Shown: positions 1-8,319, counted from the first letter of the stretch. The stretch is DNA of 64,000 nucleotides from Mycobacterium neglectum (GCF_002591975.1 NZ_NVQE01000019.1:41379-105378), one strand, 5' to 3'. Program-made: numbers and translations. Notes: a model not told the origin generated them from the letters alone.

Positions 1-62
1 CCAAAGGGTATGGCGGTGTAGTGAGCCCGAACCCTTATCCACCAAGGAGCCGTGGGAGGGTC

Positions 63-974
63 ATGCGACGCGGGGCGTCGAAGCTGGTCACGGCTGTCGC
101 GGTCGTCAGCGCCGCGATGCTCGCCGGATGCGGGTGCGAGGCGAGGGTGTACGGAACTCCTCCGGAGCCCGCACTGACCGTCGTCGCGCCGCAGGGCAGC
201 ATGGCTCCGCTACCCGAAGCACCGCTCGACGAACCCCCCGCCAGCTTCGCCGGGCTGGATGGCCGCATCCAGCAGGCGGTCGCCGGTGCGGCGGGTGCCG
301 ACATCTCGGTCGTGGTGTTGGATCGAAGCACCGGCCAGACGGTGTCGGGCGGGGACGGTCGGCCGTTCCCCATCGCCTCGGTGGTGAAGCTGTTCATCGC
401 AGACGACCTGTTGCTGCAGGAAGCCGAAGGGAAGACGGAGCTGTCGCCCGCTGATCGCGGCGCGCTCGACGTCATGCTGAGATCGTCCGACGACAGTGCG
501 GCCGAGAACTTCTGGAACCGCAGCGGTGGCAGCGACATCATCAGCCGCGTCGTCGCCCGCTACGGCCTTACCAGCACGACGAAGCCGTACAACGGTAGCT
601 GGGACCTCACGATGAGCACCGCAGGCGACCTGGTCCGGTACTACGACAAGCTGCTGAACGGCAGCGGCGGACTGCCGCAGGAGCAAGCCAACGTCATCAT
701 CGGCAATCTCGCGCGGTCGACGCCGATAGGGATCGACGGATACCCGCAGCGTTTCGGCATTCCCGATGGGCTCTACGCCGAGCCCGTCGCCGTCAAACAG
801 GGGTGGTTCTGCTGTTGGAGCGGCGCCAACCAATTGCATGTGTCCACCGGGGTGATCGGCCATGAGCGACGCTATGTGATGGCGATCGGGTCGCTGGATC
901 CCACCGGCGACGCGGCCGCGCGCGAGCACGTCACCCAGGCCGTCAAAACGATGTTCCCCGGCGGCCATATCTAA
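63..974 (+). CDS. lppW: LppW-like lipoprotein, serine beta-lactamase/penicillin-binding fold
   Basis: Exported lipoprotein of 303 aa. A signal peptide ends in the lipobox LAGC, with the lipidated Cys at residue 23. The rest resembles class A beta-lactamase or DD-peptidase folds: SxxK-type S106-V-V-K109, an SDD in place of the usual SDN, and KQG (in VAVKQGW) in place of KTG. It closely matches recalled M. tuberculosis Rv2905, which also lies next to trmD. Its role is unknown; the altered SDN and KTG motifs suggest weak or no beta-lactamase activity (inference). I chose the ATG at 63, preceded by GGAGGG, over the in-frame GTG at 21 because the signal peptide then starts with MRR. Protein identity is secure, function is not. 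Confidence 0.85.
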   Translation: MRRGASKLVTAVAVVSAAMLAGCGCEARVYGTPPEPALTVVAPQGSMAPLPEAPLDEPPASFAGLDGRIQQAVAGAAGADISVVVLDRSTGQTVSGGDGRPFPIASVVKLFIADDLLLQEAEGKTELSPADRGALDVMLRSSDDSAAENFWNRSGGSDIISRVVARYGLTSTTKPYNGSWDLTMSTAGDLVRYYDKLLNGSGGLPQEQANVIIGNLARSTPIGIDGYPQRFGIPDGLYAEPVAVKQGWFCCWSGANQLHVSTGVIGHERRYVMAIGSLDPTGDAAAREHVTQAVKTMFPGGHI

Positions 975-1022
975 CTCGCCCCTTTTGCGCGAGCTGGGCC
1001 CATGCGGAAGGAAAGCGACCCC

Positions 1023-1550
1023 ATGACAGATGACGACCGCTCCGCACTGCGGCTTTCCCGTCGAACCATGCTCGGCAGCCTGGGTGTCGGTGTCGCCGCG
1101 ATGGCCACCGCGCCGCAGGCACAGGCGCAGCTCGACGAGGGCTACGAGGCGATGCTGATGAAGTGCATCGACCCGCGATTCACCACCAACGCCTGGAATT
1201 ACATGACGGGCCGCGGCTGGCAGAACAACTACAGCGAGTTCGCCTTCGCCGGCGGCCCGGTCGGCGTGGTGGCATCGGCCTTCGCAGGCTGGCATCAGAC
1301 GTTCTGGGAGAACCTCGCCATCTCGGTGGACTTGCATTGGGTGAAACGGGTAGTCGGTATGACGCATCGCGATTGTGGCGCCGCCGCAGTGGCCTATGGC
1401 GATCGGGTCCTGACGGACAGGGCCTATGAAACCGAGATGTTGTCCGCCGCGCTGCGAGAGTTCCGCACCCAGGTGCAGCAACGCGAGCCCGAGCTCCCTG
1501 TCGAACTCGGCATCATGGAAATCGACGGCAGCGTGCAGTACGTCAACTGA
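1023..1550 (+). CDS. Tat-exported beta-carbonic-anhydrase-like protein
   Basis: A 175-aa protein whose N-terminus carries a twin-arginine signal (SRRTMLG at residues 12-18), an Ala-rich hydrophobic stretch and a likely AQA cleavage site near residue 36. The mature part has the beta-carbonic anhydrase pattern: C48-x-D50-x-R52 and, after about 65 residues, H115-R-D-C118-G, which would give the Cys/His/Cys zinc site. It is shorter than usual beta-class enzymes (about 200-230 aa). Tat export is unusual for this class, because folded, metal-loaded proteins use this route. The ATG at 1023 has GGAAGGAAAG just upstream and is preferred to the ATG at 1002. M. tuberculosis has nothing between lppW and trmD, so this is an insertion relative to that genome. 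It could be a CO2/bicarbonate enzyme of the cell envelope or a non-catalytic relative. Confidence 0.72.
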   Translation: MTDDDRSALRLSRRTMLGSLGVGVAAMATAPQAQAQLDEGYEAMLMKCIDPRFTTNAWNYMTGRGWQNNYSEFAFAGGPVGVVASAFAGWHQTFWENLAISVDLHWVKRVVGMTHRDCGAAAVAYGDRVLTDRAYETEMLSAALREFRTQVQQREPELPVELGIMEIDGSVQYVN

Positions 1551-1556
1551 GCGCGT

Positions 1557-2243
1557 TCAGTCCAAGAGGTCGGGTCGCCGGTCGCGAGTGCGCTGCAGGC
1601 CCTGTTCGCGTCGCCACGCCGCGATCTTCGCGTGGTCGCCGGACAGCAGAATCTCCGGCACGTCGAGTCCGCGCCAGCTCTGCGGTCGGGTGTAGCTCGG
1701 CCCCTCCAGCACCCCGTCAGAGTGTGAATCATCTTGGTGGGAAGCCGGATTGCCCAGTACGTCGGGCAGCAGTCGGACGACCGCTTCGATCATGACCAAC
1801 GCCGCGGACTCTCCGCCGGGCAACACGTAGTCACCGATCGACACTTCCTCGACGCGCATCCGCCGGGCCGCATCGTCGGCGACCCGTTGGTCGATGCCTT
1901 CGTAGCGGCCGCAGGCGAACACAAGGTGCTTTTCGTTGCTCCACCGTTCGGCGTCGGCCTGGGTAAACAGCCGCCCCGCCGGTGTCGGAACCACCAGAAG
2001 CGTTTCGTCGGAGCATATTTCGTCGAGGGCGTCACCCCACACCGGCGCCTTCATCACCATTCCCGGCCCGCCGCCGTAGGGTGCGTCATCGACCGAGCGG
2101 TGAACATCGTGGGTCCAGCGTCGCAGATCGTGCACACCGACTGCGAAGATCCCGGCTTCAATCGCCTTGCCCGGCAGAGCTTGTCGCAGCGGGTCGAGAT
2201 ACTCCGGAAAGACGGTCAACACATCTATGCGCAGCATCGTCAT
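1557..2243 (-). CDS. trmD: tRNA (guanine-N1-)-methyltransferase
   Basis: TrmD methylates G37 next to the anticodon in tRNAs reading CNN and CCG-type codons, using S-adenosylmethionine, and so prevents +1 frameshifts. The 228-aa protein is normal length and shows the SPOUT trefoil-knot region ([17 protein letters not shown] around residues 130-150) plus FPEYLDP at the N-terminus. Its start ATG overlaps the rimM stop as ATGA, so it is translationally coupled to rimM. It is the last gene of the rpsP-khpA-rimM-trmD operon. MLRID two codons in is an alternative start. Confidence 0.97.
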   Translation of the reverse strand: MTMLRIDVLTVFPEYLDPLRQALPGKAIEAGIFAVGVHDLRRWTHDVHRSVDDAPYGGGPGMVMKAPVWGDALDEICSDETLLVVPTPAGRLFTQADAERWSNEKHLVFACGRYEGIDQRVADDAARRMRVEEVSIGDYVLPGGESAALVMIEAVVRLLPDVLGNPASHQDDSHSDGVLEGPSYTRPQSWRGLDVPEILLSGDHAKIAAWRREQGLQRTRDRRPDLLD

Positions 2244-2755
2244 TCCAGGTCCAGCAGACCATCGGGCGGATCGATCACGATGACCTGATCGGCCAACGAC
2301 ACCGACGCCACGATGGCGCCGACGAACGGGACGAGCACCTCACCATCTTCGGTCCGCACCGAGAGCAGCTCCCCTGCCGCGGTGTGCAGCACCTCGGCGA
2401 CGGTGCCCACCTCGGCGCCTGCGGTTGTGCGCACCCGCAGCCCCTCCAGCTGATGGTCGTAGAACTCGTCGGGGTCCTCGATGGGGGGCAGATCCGCGGA
2501 ATCGACGAGGAAAAGGGCGCCGCGCAACGCGTCAGCGCTGTCGCGGTCGGCGACCCCATCCAGCCGGACCAGCAATCGCCCGCCGTGCTGGCGCGCTGCA
2601 GCGACGATAACCAGCCTTTCGGACCCGCCCTTGGCGCGGGCACGCAGGCTGTTACCGGGCGCGAAGCGGGTTTCGGGGTCGTCGGTACGGACATCGACGA
2701 CGAGCTCGCCGGTGACCCCGTGCGCCTTGACTACCCGCCCGACAACGAGGTCCAT
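2240..2755 (-). CDS. rimM: 16S rRNA processing / 30S maturation factor RimM
   Basis: RimM binds ribosomal protein S19 and helps mature the 30S head domain. The 171-aa product has the N-terminal RimM barrel ([14 protein letters not shown]) and a C-terminal PRC-barrel region ([10 protein letters not shown], then [20 protein letters not shown]). The length fits the family. It lies between the KH protein and trmD, the classic arrangement, and overlaps trmD by four bases. Start is near 2755, ten bases after the khpA stop. Confidence 0.96.
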   Translation of the reverse strand: MDLVVGRVVKAHGVTGELVVDVRTDDPETRFAPGNSLRARAKGGSERLVIVAAARQHGGRLLVRLDGVADRDSADALRGALFLVDSADLPPIEDPDEFYDHQLEGLRVRTTAGAEVGTVAEVLHTAAGELLSVRTEDGEVLVPFVGAIVASVSLADQVIVIDPPDGLLDLE

Positions 2756-2765
2756 GTCGACCTAA

Positions 2766-3008
2766 CTACTGGTCGGTGTCCACCACGTCGACGCGGATGC
2801 CTCGACCCCCGATGCCTGCCACCAGCGTGCGCAGGGCGGTCGCGGTGCGTCCGCCGCGGCCGATGACCTTGCCGAGGTCTTCCGGATGGACGTGCACCTC
2901 GACGGTGCGCCCGCGGCGGCTGGTCACCATATCGACCCGCACATCGTCGGGATTGTCCACAATCCCGCGAACCAGGTGCTCGACGGCGTCGACGACAACT
3001 GAACTCAC
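2766..3008 (-). CDS. khpA: KH-domain RNA-binding protein KhpA (Rv2908c-like)
   Basis: An 80-aa single type-II KH domain with the GxxG loop as IGRGG (in DLGKVIGRGGRTATALR), the RNA-contacting signature. KhpA proteins bind RNA, usually as dimers or with KhpB, and affect cell-size control and translation in Gram-positives. The gene sits eight bases after rpsP and just before rimM, as in other actinobacteria. No extra domain is present. Confidence 0.92.
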   Translation of the reverse strand: MSSVVVDAVEHLVRGIVDNPDDVRVDMVTSRRGRTVEVHVHPEDLGKVIGRGGRTATALRTLVAGIGGRGIRVDVVDTDQ

Positions 3009-3016
3009 AGCCGGGC

Positions 3017-3538
3017 TCAGTTCTCGGTGGCGCCGTCGACGGTGGCGTCCGCACCCTCGGCTGCCGGTTCGGACTCGTCCTTGACCGGTGCGGTCTCGGC
3101 GGCGGTGTCGTCAGCCTTCTCAGGCTTCTCGGCGGCGGCCTTCTTGGCGGGCGCCTTCTTCTTCTTGGCCTGGGTGGCCTCGCCCGACGGTCCGCCGTCG
3201 GCTTCGGCCAACGCTGCGTTGAAGAGATCCAGCTTGCTGGGCTTGGGCTCCTTGACCTTCAGCGTGCCCTCGGCACCGGGCAGACCCTTGAACTTCTGCC
3301 AGTCACCCGTGATCTTCAGCAGCGCCAACACGGGCTCCGTGGGCTGGGCGCCGACGCCGAGCCAGTATTGGGCGCGCTCCGAGTTGATCTCGATGAGGCT
3401 CGGATCTTCCTTCGGGTGGTACCGGCCGATGACCTCGATGGCGCGGCCGTCGCGGCGATTGCGCGCGTCGGCGACGGCGATGCGGTACTGGGGATTGCGG
3501 ATCTTGCCGAAACGGGCAAGCTTGATCTTGACAGCCAT
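3017..3538 (-). CDS. rpsP: 30S ribosomal protein S16, with long C-terminal tail
   Basis: The first roughly 90 residues ([13 protein letters not shown]..., [15 protein letters not shown]) are a standard S16. The remaining 80 or so are a low-complexity Ala/Lys/Glu tail, including [14 protein letters not shown], as known in mycobacteria. The start is the ATG at 3538, with AGGAG 13 bases upstream; reading further upstream adds 12 unrelated residues. It is the first gene of the minus-strand operon to khpA, rimM and trmD. The promoter should lie in the 178-base gap shared with the divergent SnoaL-like gene. Confidence 0.97.
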   Translation of the reverse strand: MAVKIKLARFGKIRNPQYRIAVADARNRRDGRAIEVIGRYHPKEDPSLIEINSERAQYWLGVGAQPTEPVLALLKITGDWQKFKGLPGAEGTLKVKEPKPSKLDLFNAALAEADGGPSGEATQAKKKKAPAKKAAAEKPEKADDTAAETAPVKDESEPAAEGADATVDGATEN

Positions 3539-3703
3539 GGTGGTGCGATTCTCCTGTGATTGCCACGTTGGCAATTCGAGCGACGCGGGCGGGCTGCCCG
3601 GTCCGGTTTTGCCTTACGTGTGTGACCACCACACAGCCGGAGTTGCGTGGCGGACAGCCGCCCATTGTGCCAGAACGGGCCCTAGCAGTGAAAATCCGCC
3701 CGC

Positions 3704-3709
3704 TACCCT
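3704..3709 (+). promoter_or_regulatory. -10 box TACCCT for leaderless SnoaL-like gene
   Basis: TACCCT fits the mycobacterial -10 pattern TANNNT and ends seven bases before the GTG at 3717. No Shine-Dalgarno sequence precedes that GTG. This geometry predicts a leaderless transcript and supports the GTG as the start. Confidence 0.5.
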
Positions 3710-3716
3710 CTCGTTT

Positions 3717-4199
3717 GTGGACGCCACCGAGACCCTGCTCGACATCGAGGCCATCAAGCAGTTGAAGGCGCGTTACTGCCGCTACCTGGACACCAAGGAC
3801 TGGCAGGCGTGGCGCGGCGTCTTCGCCGATGACTTTCACAGCGACACCTCGCCGTCGGGCGGCAAGGTGATCGACGGCGCCGACGAGTTCGTTGCGTTCG
3901 TGCGCAAGACCCTGAACACCCAGCCCACCGTGCATCAGGTTCACGCACCCGAGATCGAGCTGACGTCGCCGACGACCGCACGTGGCATCTGGGCGCTCAA
4001 CGACATCGTGCGGTTGGCGCCCGGCCTGAACCTCGACGGCTGGGGGCACTACCACGAGACCTACGAGAAGATCGACGGCCAGTGGCGCATCACGAGTTCG
4101 ACACTGACCCGCCTGCGCACCGACTTTTTCAATCCCCTTTTCTCCGTACGCATCTCGGACCGGCTGACCCGAGCGGCCGCCAAGTTGGCACGCCGCTGA
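3717..4199 (+). CDS. SnoaL-like / NTF2-family protein
   Basis: A 160-aa alpha+beta cone-fold protein of the SnoaL-like superfamily, which includes polyketide cyclases, hydratases and steroid-isomerase relatives. Seen: EAIKQLKARYCRYLDTKDW at the N-terminus, FADDF, then a C-terminal YEKIDGQWRITSSTLTRLRTDFF typical of the final strands. Substrate cannot be read from sequence. The GTG at 3717 follows a -10 box by seven bases; the frame is open further upstream, but that part is antisense to rpsP and not homologous. It converges on a second, more distant SnoaL-like gene. Confidence 0.75.
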   Translation: MDATETLLDIEAIKQLKARYCRYLDTKDWQAWRGVFADDFHSDTSPSGGKVIDGADEFVAFVRKTLNTQPTVHQVHAPEIELTSPTTARGIWALNDIVRLAPGLNLDGWGHYHETYEKIDGQWRITSSTLTRLRTDFFNPLFSVRISDRLTRAAAKLARR

Positions 4200-4288
4200 G
4201 CGCGACAGCCCCGGCCCACTTCCGGCGACTGACCGTGTGTACGCGACACGCCGTGAACCCGCGTGCATTTCAGGTCGCTCGCGCGGGC

Positions 4289-4711
4289 TCACAGCAGCTT
4301 GTCGAAGCATTTCTCTTCGACCCGCTTGGTCATGCGCCAGCCCTCGGCCGTGCGGATGAACTCATCGATGTACCAGAGCCCGCAGAGCATGATCTGGTTC
4401 TCGTCTCCGCCGAACACCATGGGGTTGAAGCAGAAGGTTCGAGATGACGCGATGTCACCGTCGACATGCACGTCGAAGTTGCCCAGCATGTGGGCGTGGG
4501 CATTGAAGATTTTCGGCAACGTCTCCGCCAGCCAGGCCTTGACCTCGGGGAAACGGCCGTCGATCCCGCCCATCGCCCGATAGTCGATGTAGGCGTCGGG
4601 GGTGAAGACCCGATCAAGGTCGTCGAATTGCCTTTGGTCGATCGCCGTCGAGTAATCGATCAGCAGCTGTTGTATCTCGAAACGATCCGATATCTCTTCC
4701 AGGCTCAACAT
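4289..4711 (-). CDS. SnoaL-like protein, Rv2910c homologue
   Basis: A 140-aa SnoaL-like protein (LSLEEISDRFEIQQLLIDY, then FDDLDRVFTPDAYIDY and a C-terminal LWYIDEFIRTAEGWRMTKR). It matches recalled Rv2910c, which has the same position beside dacB2. The FEIQQLLIDYSTAIDQ start and Asp/His-type pocket residues are typical of hydratase or isomerase-like members, but the substrate is unknown. ATG at 4711 is preferred to the GTG at 4726. It is divergent from dacB2 with 45 bases between starts. Confidence 0.8.
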   Translation of the reverse strand: MLSLEEISDRFEIQQLLIDYSTAIDQRQFDDLDRVFTPDAYIDYRAMGGIDGRFPEVKAWLAETLPKIFNAHAHMLGNFDVHVDGDIASSRTFCFNPMVFGGDENQIMLCGLWYIDEFIRTAEGWRMTKRVEEKCFDKLL

Positions 4712-4742
4712 GCATCGATTGAACACGATCGCGCCACGGCGT

Positions 4743-4748
4743 TAGGCT
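4743..4748 (+). promoter_or_regulatory. -10 box TAGGCT of dacB2
   Basis: TAGGCT ends eight bases before the dacB2 ATG at 4757, and no Shine-Dalgarno sequence lies between. This predicts a leaderless or nearly leaderless mRNA. The same hexamer at the same distance precedes the downstream paralogue. Confidence 0.55.
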
Positions 4749-4756
4749 CAGCCGTC

Positions 4757-5635
4757 ATGCGGAGGTTTCTGGTCGGCATCGCGACCACCCTGTGCTTGGT
4801 TGCCGGGGGGACCGCGGTGGCGTCAGCCGTGCCTGCCGGCGTCATCCAGCCATCGGGTTCGGTGCCGATACCCGAAGGGCCGGCGCAGGCCTGGATCCTC
4901 GCCGACATGGACAGCGGGGCGGTGCTGGCCGCTCGCGATGAATTCGGCCAGTACGCACCCGCGAGCACGATCAAGGTCCTGCTCGCGTTGACGGTGCTCG
5001 ACGAGATCCCGCTCGACACCACGATCGTGGCCACCGAGGCCGACACCAAGGTCGAATGCAACTGCGCCGGTGTTGCTCCCGGCAAGGTCTACACCGCACG
5101 CCAGCTGCTCGAGGCGCTGCTTTTGGTATCGGGCAACGACGCCGCCAACACCCTTGCCAGCATGCTCGGCGGTCAGGACGTCGCCGTGATGAAGATGAAT
5201 GCCCACGCCGCACTGCTCGGCGCATACGGCACCAATGCCGGCTCACCGTCGGGTCTCGACGGTCCCGGTATCGACATGTGGTCCTCACCGCACGACCTCG
5301 CGGTCATCTTCCGCGCCGCCATGGCCAACCCGGTGTTCGCGCAGATCACCGCGCAGCCGACCGCCGTTTTTCCCACGAAAACGGGCGACAAAGTGCTGGT
5401 CAACCAGGATGAGTTGCTCAAGCGCTATCCCGGCACGCTCGGCGGCAAGACGGGCTTCACCGACATCGCGCAGAAGACCTTCGTCGGCGCGGCCAATCGC
5501 AACGGCAGGCGCCTGGTCATCGCGCTGATGTTCGGCATGGACAAACCCGGGCAGCCGACGTACTGGGATCAGGCCGCCAGCCTCCTCGATTGGGGCTTTG
5601 CGCTCGACCGGAATGCCACCATCGGCGCTCTGTAG
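4757..5635 (+). CDS. dacB2: D-alanyl-D-alanine carboxypeptidase DacB2
   Basis: A secreted penicillin-binding protein of 292 aa that trims the terminal D-Ala of peptidoglycan stem peptides. Signal peptide residues 1-25, then the S11 peptidase motifs: S70-T-I-K73, S125-G-N127 and K231-T-G233. It has no C-terminal membrane anchor. A CNC pair near residue 101 is shared with its neighbour. It matches recalled Rv2911, including the C-terminal end (ATIGAL against ASVGSL), so this copy is the orthologue. It is followed 71 bases on by a paralogue, so the locus is a tandem duplication. Confidence 0.93.
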   Translation: MRRFLVGIATTLCLVAGGTAVASAVPAGVIQPSGSVPIPEGPAQAWILADMDSGAVLAARDEFGQYAPASTIKVLLALTVLDEIPLDTTIVATEADTKVECNCAGVAPGKVYTARQLLEALLLVSGNDAANTLASMLGGQDVAVMKMNAHAALLGAYGTNAGSPSGLDGPGIDMWSSPHDLAVIFRAAMANPVFAQITAQPTAVFPTKTGDKVLVNQDELLKRYPGTLGGKTGFTDIAQKTFVGAANRNGRRLVIALMFGMDKPGQPTYWDQAASLLDWGFALDRNATIGAL

Positions 5636-5692
5636 TCGTGCGAAGTTGCTGAATCGCAACACGTTCGAGACCGCGAATCCGAACGCGCCGGT

Positions 5693-5698
5693 TAGGCT
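5693..5698 (+). promoter_or_regulatory. -10 box TAGGCT of the second dacB2 copy
   Basis: TAGGCT again ends eight bases before the start codon, here a GTG at 5707. The flanking bases also match those before dacB2 (GTTAGGCTC in both), so the promoter appears duplicated along with the gene. Confidence 0.55.
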
Positions 5699-5706
5699 CG
5701 GCGTCC

Positions 5707-6540
5707 GTGCGAAAGTTGTTGGCCGCGTTGGCGATCACGACGATCCCTCTGTGTTCGGTCAATGCCGTCGCGCCGCCCGCGGTGGCCCAGCCCGGCATCG
5801 AGCCGTCGGGTGCTGTCGCGCTGCCGGAAGGACCGGCGCAGGCATGGTTGCTTGCCGATCTGGACACCGGCGCAATTCTGGCTTCCCGCAACGCAAATGA
5901 GCCGCATGCGCCCGCGAGCACCATCAAGCCGTTGCTGGCGATGGTGGTGCTGGACCACCTGCGCCCGGACAATTTCGCACGCGCCAATTCGTCGCACACC
6001 GAGGTCGAATGCTCCTGCGTGGGATTGAAGCCCGGTCAGCCGTACACGACCCGCCAGCTGCTCGAGGCACTGCTGATGGTGTCGGGTAACGACGCCGCGA
6101 ACATGCTGGCCGACATGCTCGGCGGACAGGGAGTGGCGGTTCCCGCGATGAACCGCAAGGCGGCCGCCCTTGGCGCTCGTTCCACCAAGGCCTCGTCCCC
6201 ATCCGGGCTCGACGGGCCGGGATGGGAATCGGTCACCACTCCCCTAGACCTCGCGGTGATCTATCGCGCGGCGCTGACCTACCCGCTGATCGCGCACATC
6301 ATGCGATCGCCGTCGGCTCAGTTCCCCGGCAAGACCATCACCAACCAGAACGAACTACTGACCCGCTACCCCGGCACATTCGCAGGCAAGACCGGGTTCA
6401 CCAACCTCGCCCGCCATACCTTTGTCGCCGCCGCGCAGCGGGGCAACCGCCGACTGGTGGTGGTGGAGATGTACGGCACCGGCGATCTGTACGGTCAGGC
6501 GATCCGCCTGTTCGATTGGGGTTTCAGCCAGCCCCGCTGA
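5707..6540 (+). CDS. D-alanyl-D-alanine carboxypeptidase, DacB2 paralogue
   Basis: A 277-aa secreted S11 peptidase, a diverged duplicate of the preceding gene. Signal peptide to about residue 28, S71-T-I-K74, S126-G-N128 and K228-T-G230, with the shared Cys pair as CSC. All catalytic residues are present, so it should be active. M. tuberculosis has one copy here, while M. smegmatis is known to carry two adjacent ones. GTG start at 5707 follows a -10 box. A strong inverted repeat follows the gene at 6551-6607. Confidence 0.9.
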   Translation: MRKLLAALAITTIPLCSVNAVAPPAVAQPGIEPSGAVALPEGPAQAWLLADLDTGAILASRNANEPHAPASTIKPLLAMVVLDHLRPDNFARANSSHTEVECSCVGLKPGQPYTTRQLLEALLMVSGNDAANMLADMLGGQGVAVPAMNRKAAALGARSTKASSPSGLDGPGWESVTTPLDLAVIYRAALTYPLIAHIMRSPSAQFPGKTITNQNELLTRYPGTFAGKTGFTNLARHTFVAAAQRGNRRLVVVEMYGTGDLYGQAIRLFDWGFSQPR

Positions 6541-6550
6541 CGACCCGCCG

Positions 6551-6607
6551 CAGTGAATTCGGCGCGCTAACCAACCTTGAGGGTCTGTCAACGCGCCGAA
6601 TCCACTG
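6551..6607. terminator. Inverted repeat with 25-base loop after the dacB2 pair
   Basis: Arms 6551-6566 and 6592-6607 pair over 15 of 16 positions (one A-C mismatch), with stem end CAGTG...CACTG. The loop (6567-6591) contains AACCAACC and GAGGGTCTGTC. There is no U-run, as is common for mycobacterial terminators. It lies between same-strand genes, so it could end the dacB2 transcript. I recall similar stem-loops with this loop in other mycobacteria, unverified. Confidence 0.55.
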
Positions 6608-6696
6608 GCTCGTCCGCGGCGGTAGAGAGACCCCCGCAGCACCTCGCTTCCAAGTAAGGTCACCCTAAATTCGGGCGAGACCGAGGGGAAGCGATC

Positions 6697-8319
6697 GTGA
6701 CTGGCCAGCAGTTTTCACTGATCGTCGGCTATGGCACCGATATGGGCAACGCCGAGGACGCGGCGATGACGTTCACCGAGACACTCGAGAGCGTCGGCAT
6801 CGAAGCCGAGGCCATCGAGCTCAACCAGATCGATGTCGCCGACTTGCAGACGGCCACGCACTTCGTCGCCGTCACGTCGACCTTCGGCGACGGTGAGTTC
6901 CCCGACAACGCCACCCTGTTCTGGGAAGCGATCAGCGGCGAGACCGAGCGACTCGAACACCTCAGTTTCGCGGTGCTGGCGCTCGGCGACATCTCCTACG
7001 ACCTGTTCTGCCACGCGGGCAGGCTGCTCGACGAACGACTCGAGGCGCTTGGAGCGACTCGGCTGGCCGAACGCGTGGACATCGACGGCTTCTACGAACA
7101 GCCGGCCAAAGCGTGGTCGACCGACGTCGTCAAACTGCTGGCCGCGGAGTCGACTGAACCGGCGTCGACTGTCGTCGCGAACACTTCCGAGATCAAGGAA
7201 GTCGAGCCGCCGCACAGCCGGGAGCGCAACCTCCCCGTCGACGTCCGCCTGGTCGTCAACCGCCGACTCACGGCGCCGGAGTCCGATAAGGAGGTCCGCC
7301 ACTACGAGATTGACCTTGCCGGCACTGGAATCTCTTACCAGGCAGGCGATTCAATCGCCGTGCACGCGAGCAACGATCCGGCGCTCGTCGACGCGATTCT
7401 GTCGCAGCTCGGCGTCGGAAGAGGCTACGCCGTCGCCGACCACGACGAGCCACTCGGCGTCCTGCTCACTGACAAGTTCGAGATCCGGACGCCGTCACGG
7501 GCGTTGAAGGCATTGGTGGCCAGCCGAACCAGTGATGAACTGGCAGCGGCTGCGCTACGCAGTGACAGCGCGCTGGTGCCCGGTTCGTGGCTCTACGGCA
7601 AGGACGTCCTGGACCTGATCAAGCTGGGCGGCCTGGCCGTCGACGAGGTCGTCGACACGCTGCGCGCGCTTCAATTCCGCGACTACTCAATCGCATCGAG
7701 TCCGCTGGCGCATTCCGACCGCGTGCACCTGACCGTCGCGACAGTGCGCTACAGCGCCGAGGACCGCACGCACGGCGGCGTGGCCTCGACATTCCTCGCC
7801 GAGCGCGGCGACACCATGCGGGTACACCTGCGACCCAACAACCATTTCCGCCTACCTGCCGACGACGTGCCGATCATCATGATCGGCCCGGGAACTGGCA
7901 TTGCGCCGTTTCGGGCCTTCCTTCAGGAACGCCACGCGAACAAGGCGCCCGGGCGGTCATGGCTGTTCTTCGGCGACCGGCGGCGCGCGACCGACTTCCT
8001 CTACGGCGACGAGTTACAGGGCTTCGTGGAATCGGGCACGCTCACCCGGTTCGACGTCGCGTTCTCCCGCGACGGTGCCGCCGGCGTCCCGAAAACCTAT
8101 GTGCAACATCGCATGCTGGAGCAGGCGGCGGAGTTCTTCGACTGGCTTCAGGCCGGGGCACACGTCTACGTCTGTGGTGACGCGGAGCGAATGGCCAAGG
8201 ACGTCGACGCGACACTGCACGACATCGTCGCCCAATCCGGTGGTATGGATGCCGCCGCGGCTCACGCATACGTCAACGACCTCATCAAGTCGCATCGGTA
8301 CCTGCGCGACGTCTACTAG
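6697..8319 (+). CDS. CysJ-like diflavin (FMN/FAD) NADPH reductase
   Basis: A 540-aa flavoprotein with three parts: an N-terminal flavodoxin domain (YGTDMGNAE at about 12-20, TSTFGDGEFPDN near 60-71), a central FAD domain (RDYSIASSP, GGVASTFL), and a C-terminal NADPH domain (IGPGTGIAPFRAFLQER, FFGDRRRATDF, VCGDAERMAKDV). It ends in RYLRDVY, like the sulfite reductase flavoprotein subunit, whose last Tyr stacks on FAD. It passes electrons from NADPH to a partner such as a sulfite or nitrate reductase. No partner gene is nearby, so the acceptor is unknown. The GTG at 6697 has GAGGGGAAG upstream, and TAAATT at 6666-6671 is a possible -10. Confidence 0.85.
   Translation: MTGQQFSLIVGYGTDMGNAEDAAMTFTETLESVGIEAEAIELNQIDVADLQTATHFVAVTSTFGDGEFPDNATLFWEAISGETERLEHLSFAVLALGDISYDLFCHAGRLLDERLEALGATRLAERVDIDGFYEQPAKAWSTDVVKLLAAESTEPASTVVANTSEIKEVEPPHSRERNLPVDVRLVVNRRLTAPESDKEVRHYEIDLAGTGISYQAGDSIAVHASNDPALVDAILSQLGVGRGYAVADHDEPLGVLLTDKFEIRTPSRALKALVASRTSDELAAAALRSDSALVPGSWLYGKDVLDLIKLGGLAVDEVVDTLRALQFRDYSIASSPLAHSDRVHLTVATVRYSAEDRTHGGVASTFLAERGDTMRVHLRPNNHFRLPADDVPIIMIGPGTGIAPFRAFLQERHANKAPGRSWLFFGDRRRATDFLYGDELQGFVESGTLTRFDVAFSRDGAAGVPKTYVQHRMLEQAAEFFDWLQAGAHVYVCGDAERMAKDVDATLHDIVAQSGGMDAAAAHAYVNDLIKSHRYLRDVY

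Noticed and set aside
210..1481. 423-codon minus-strand frame across lppW and the carbonic-anhydrase-like gene
   Set aside because: Overlaps two well-supported plus-strand genes with signal peptides.
4234..4250. Small CGTGT/ACACG stem between the two SnoaL-like genes
   Set aside because: Five base pairs only, common by chance at this GC content.
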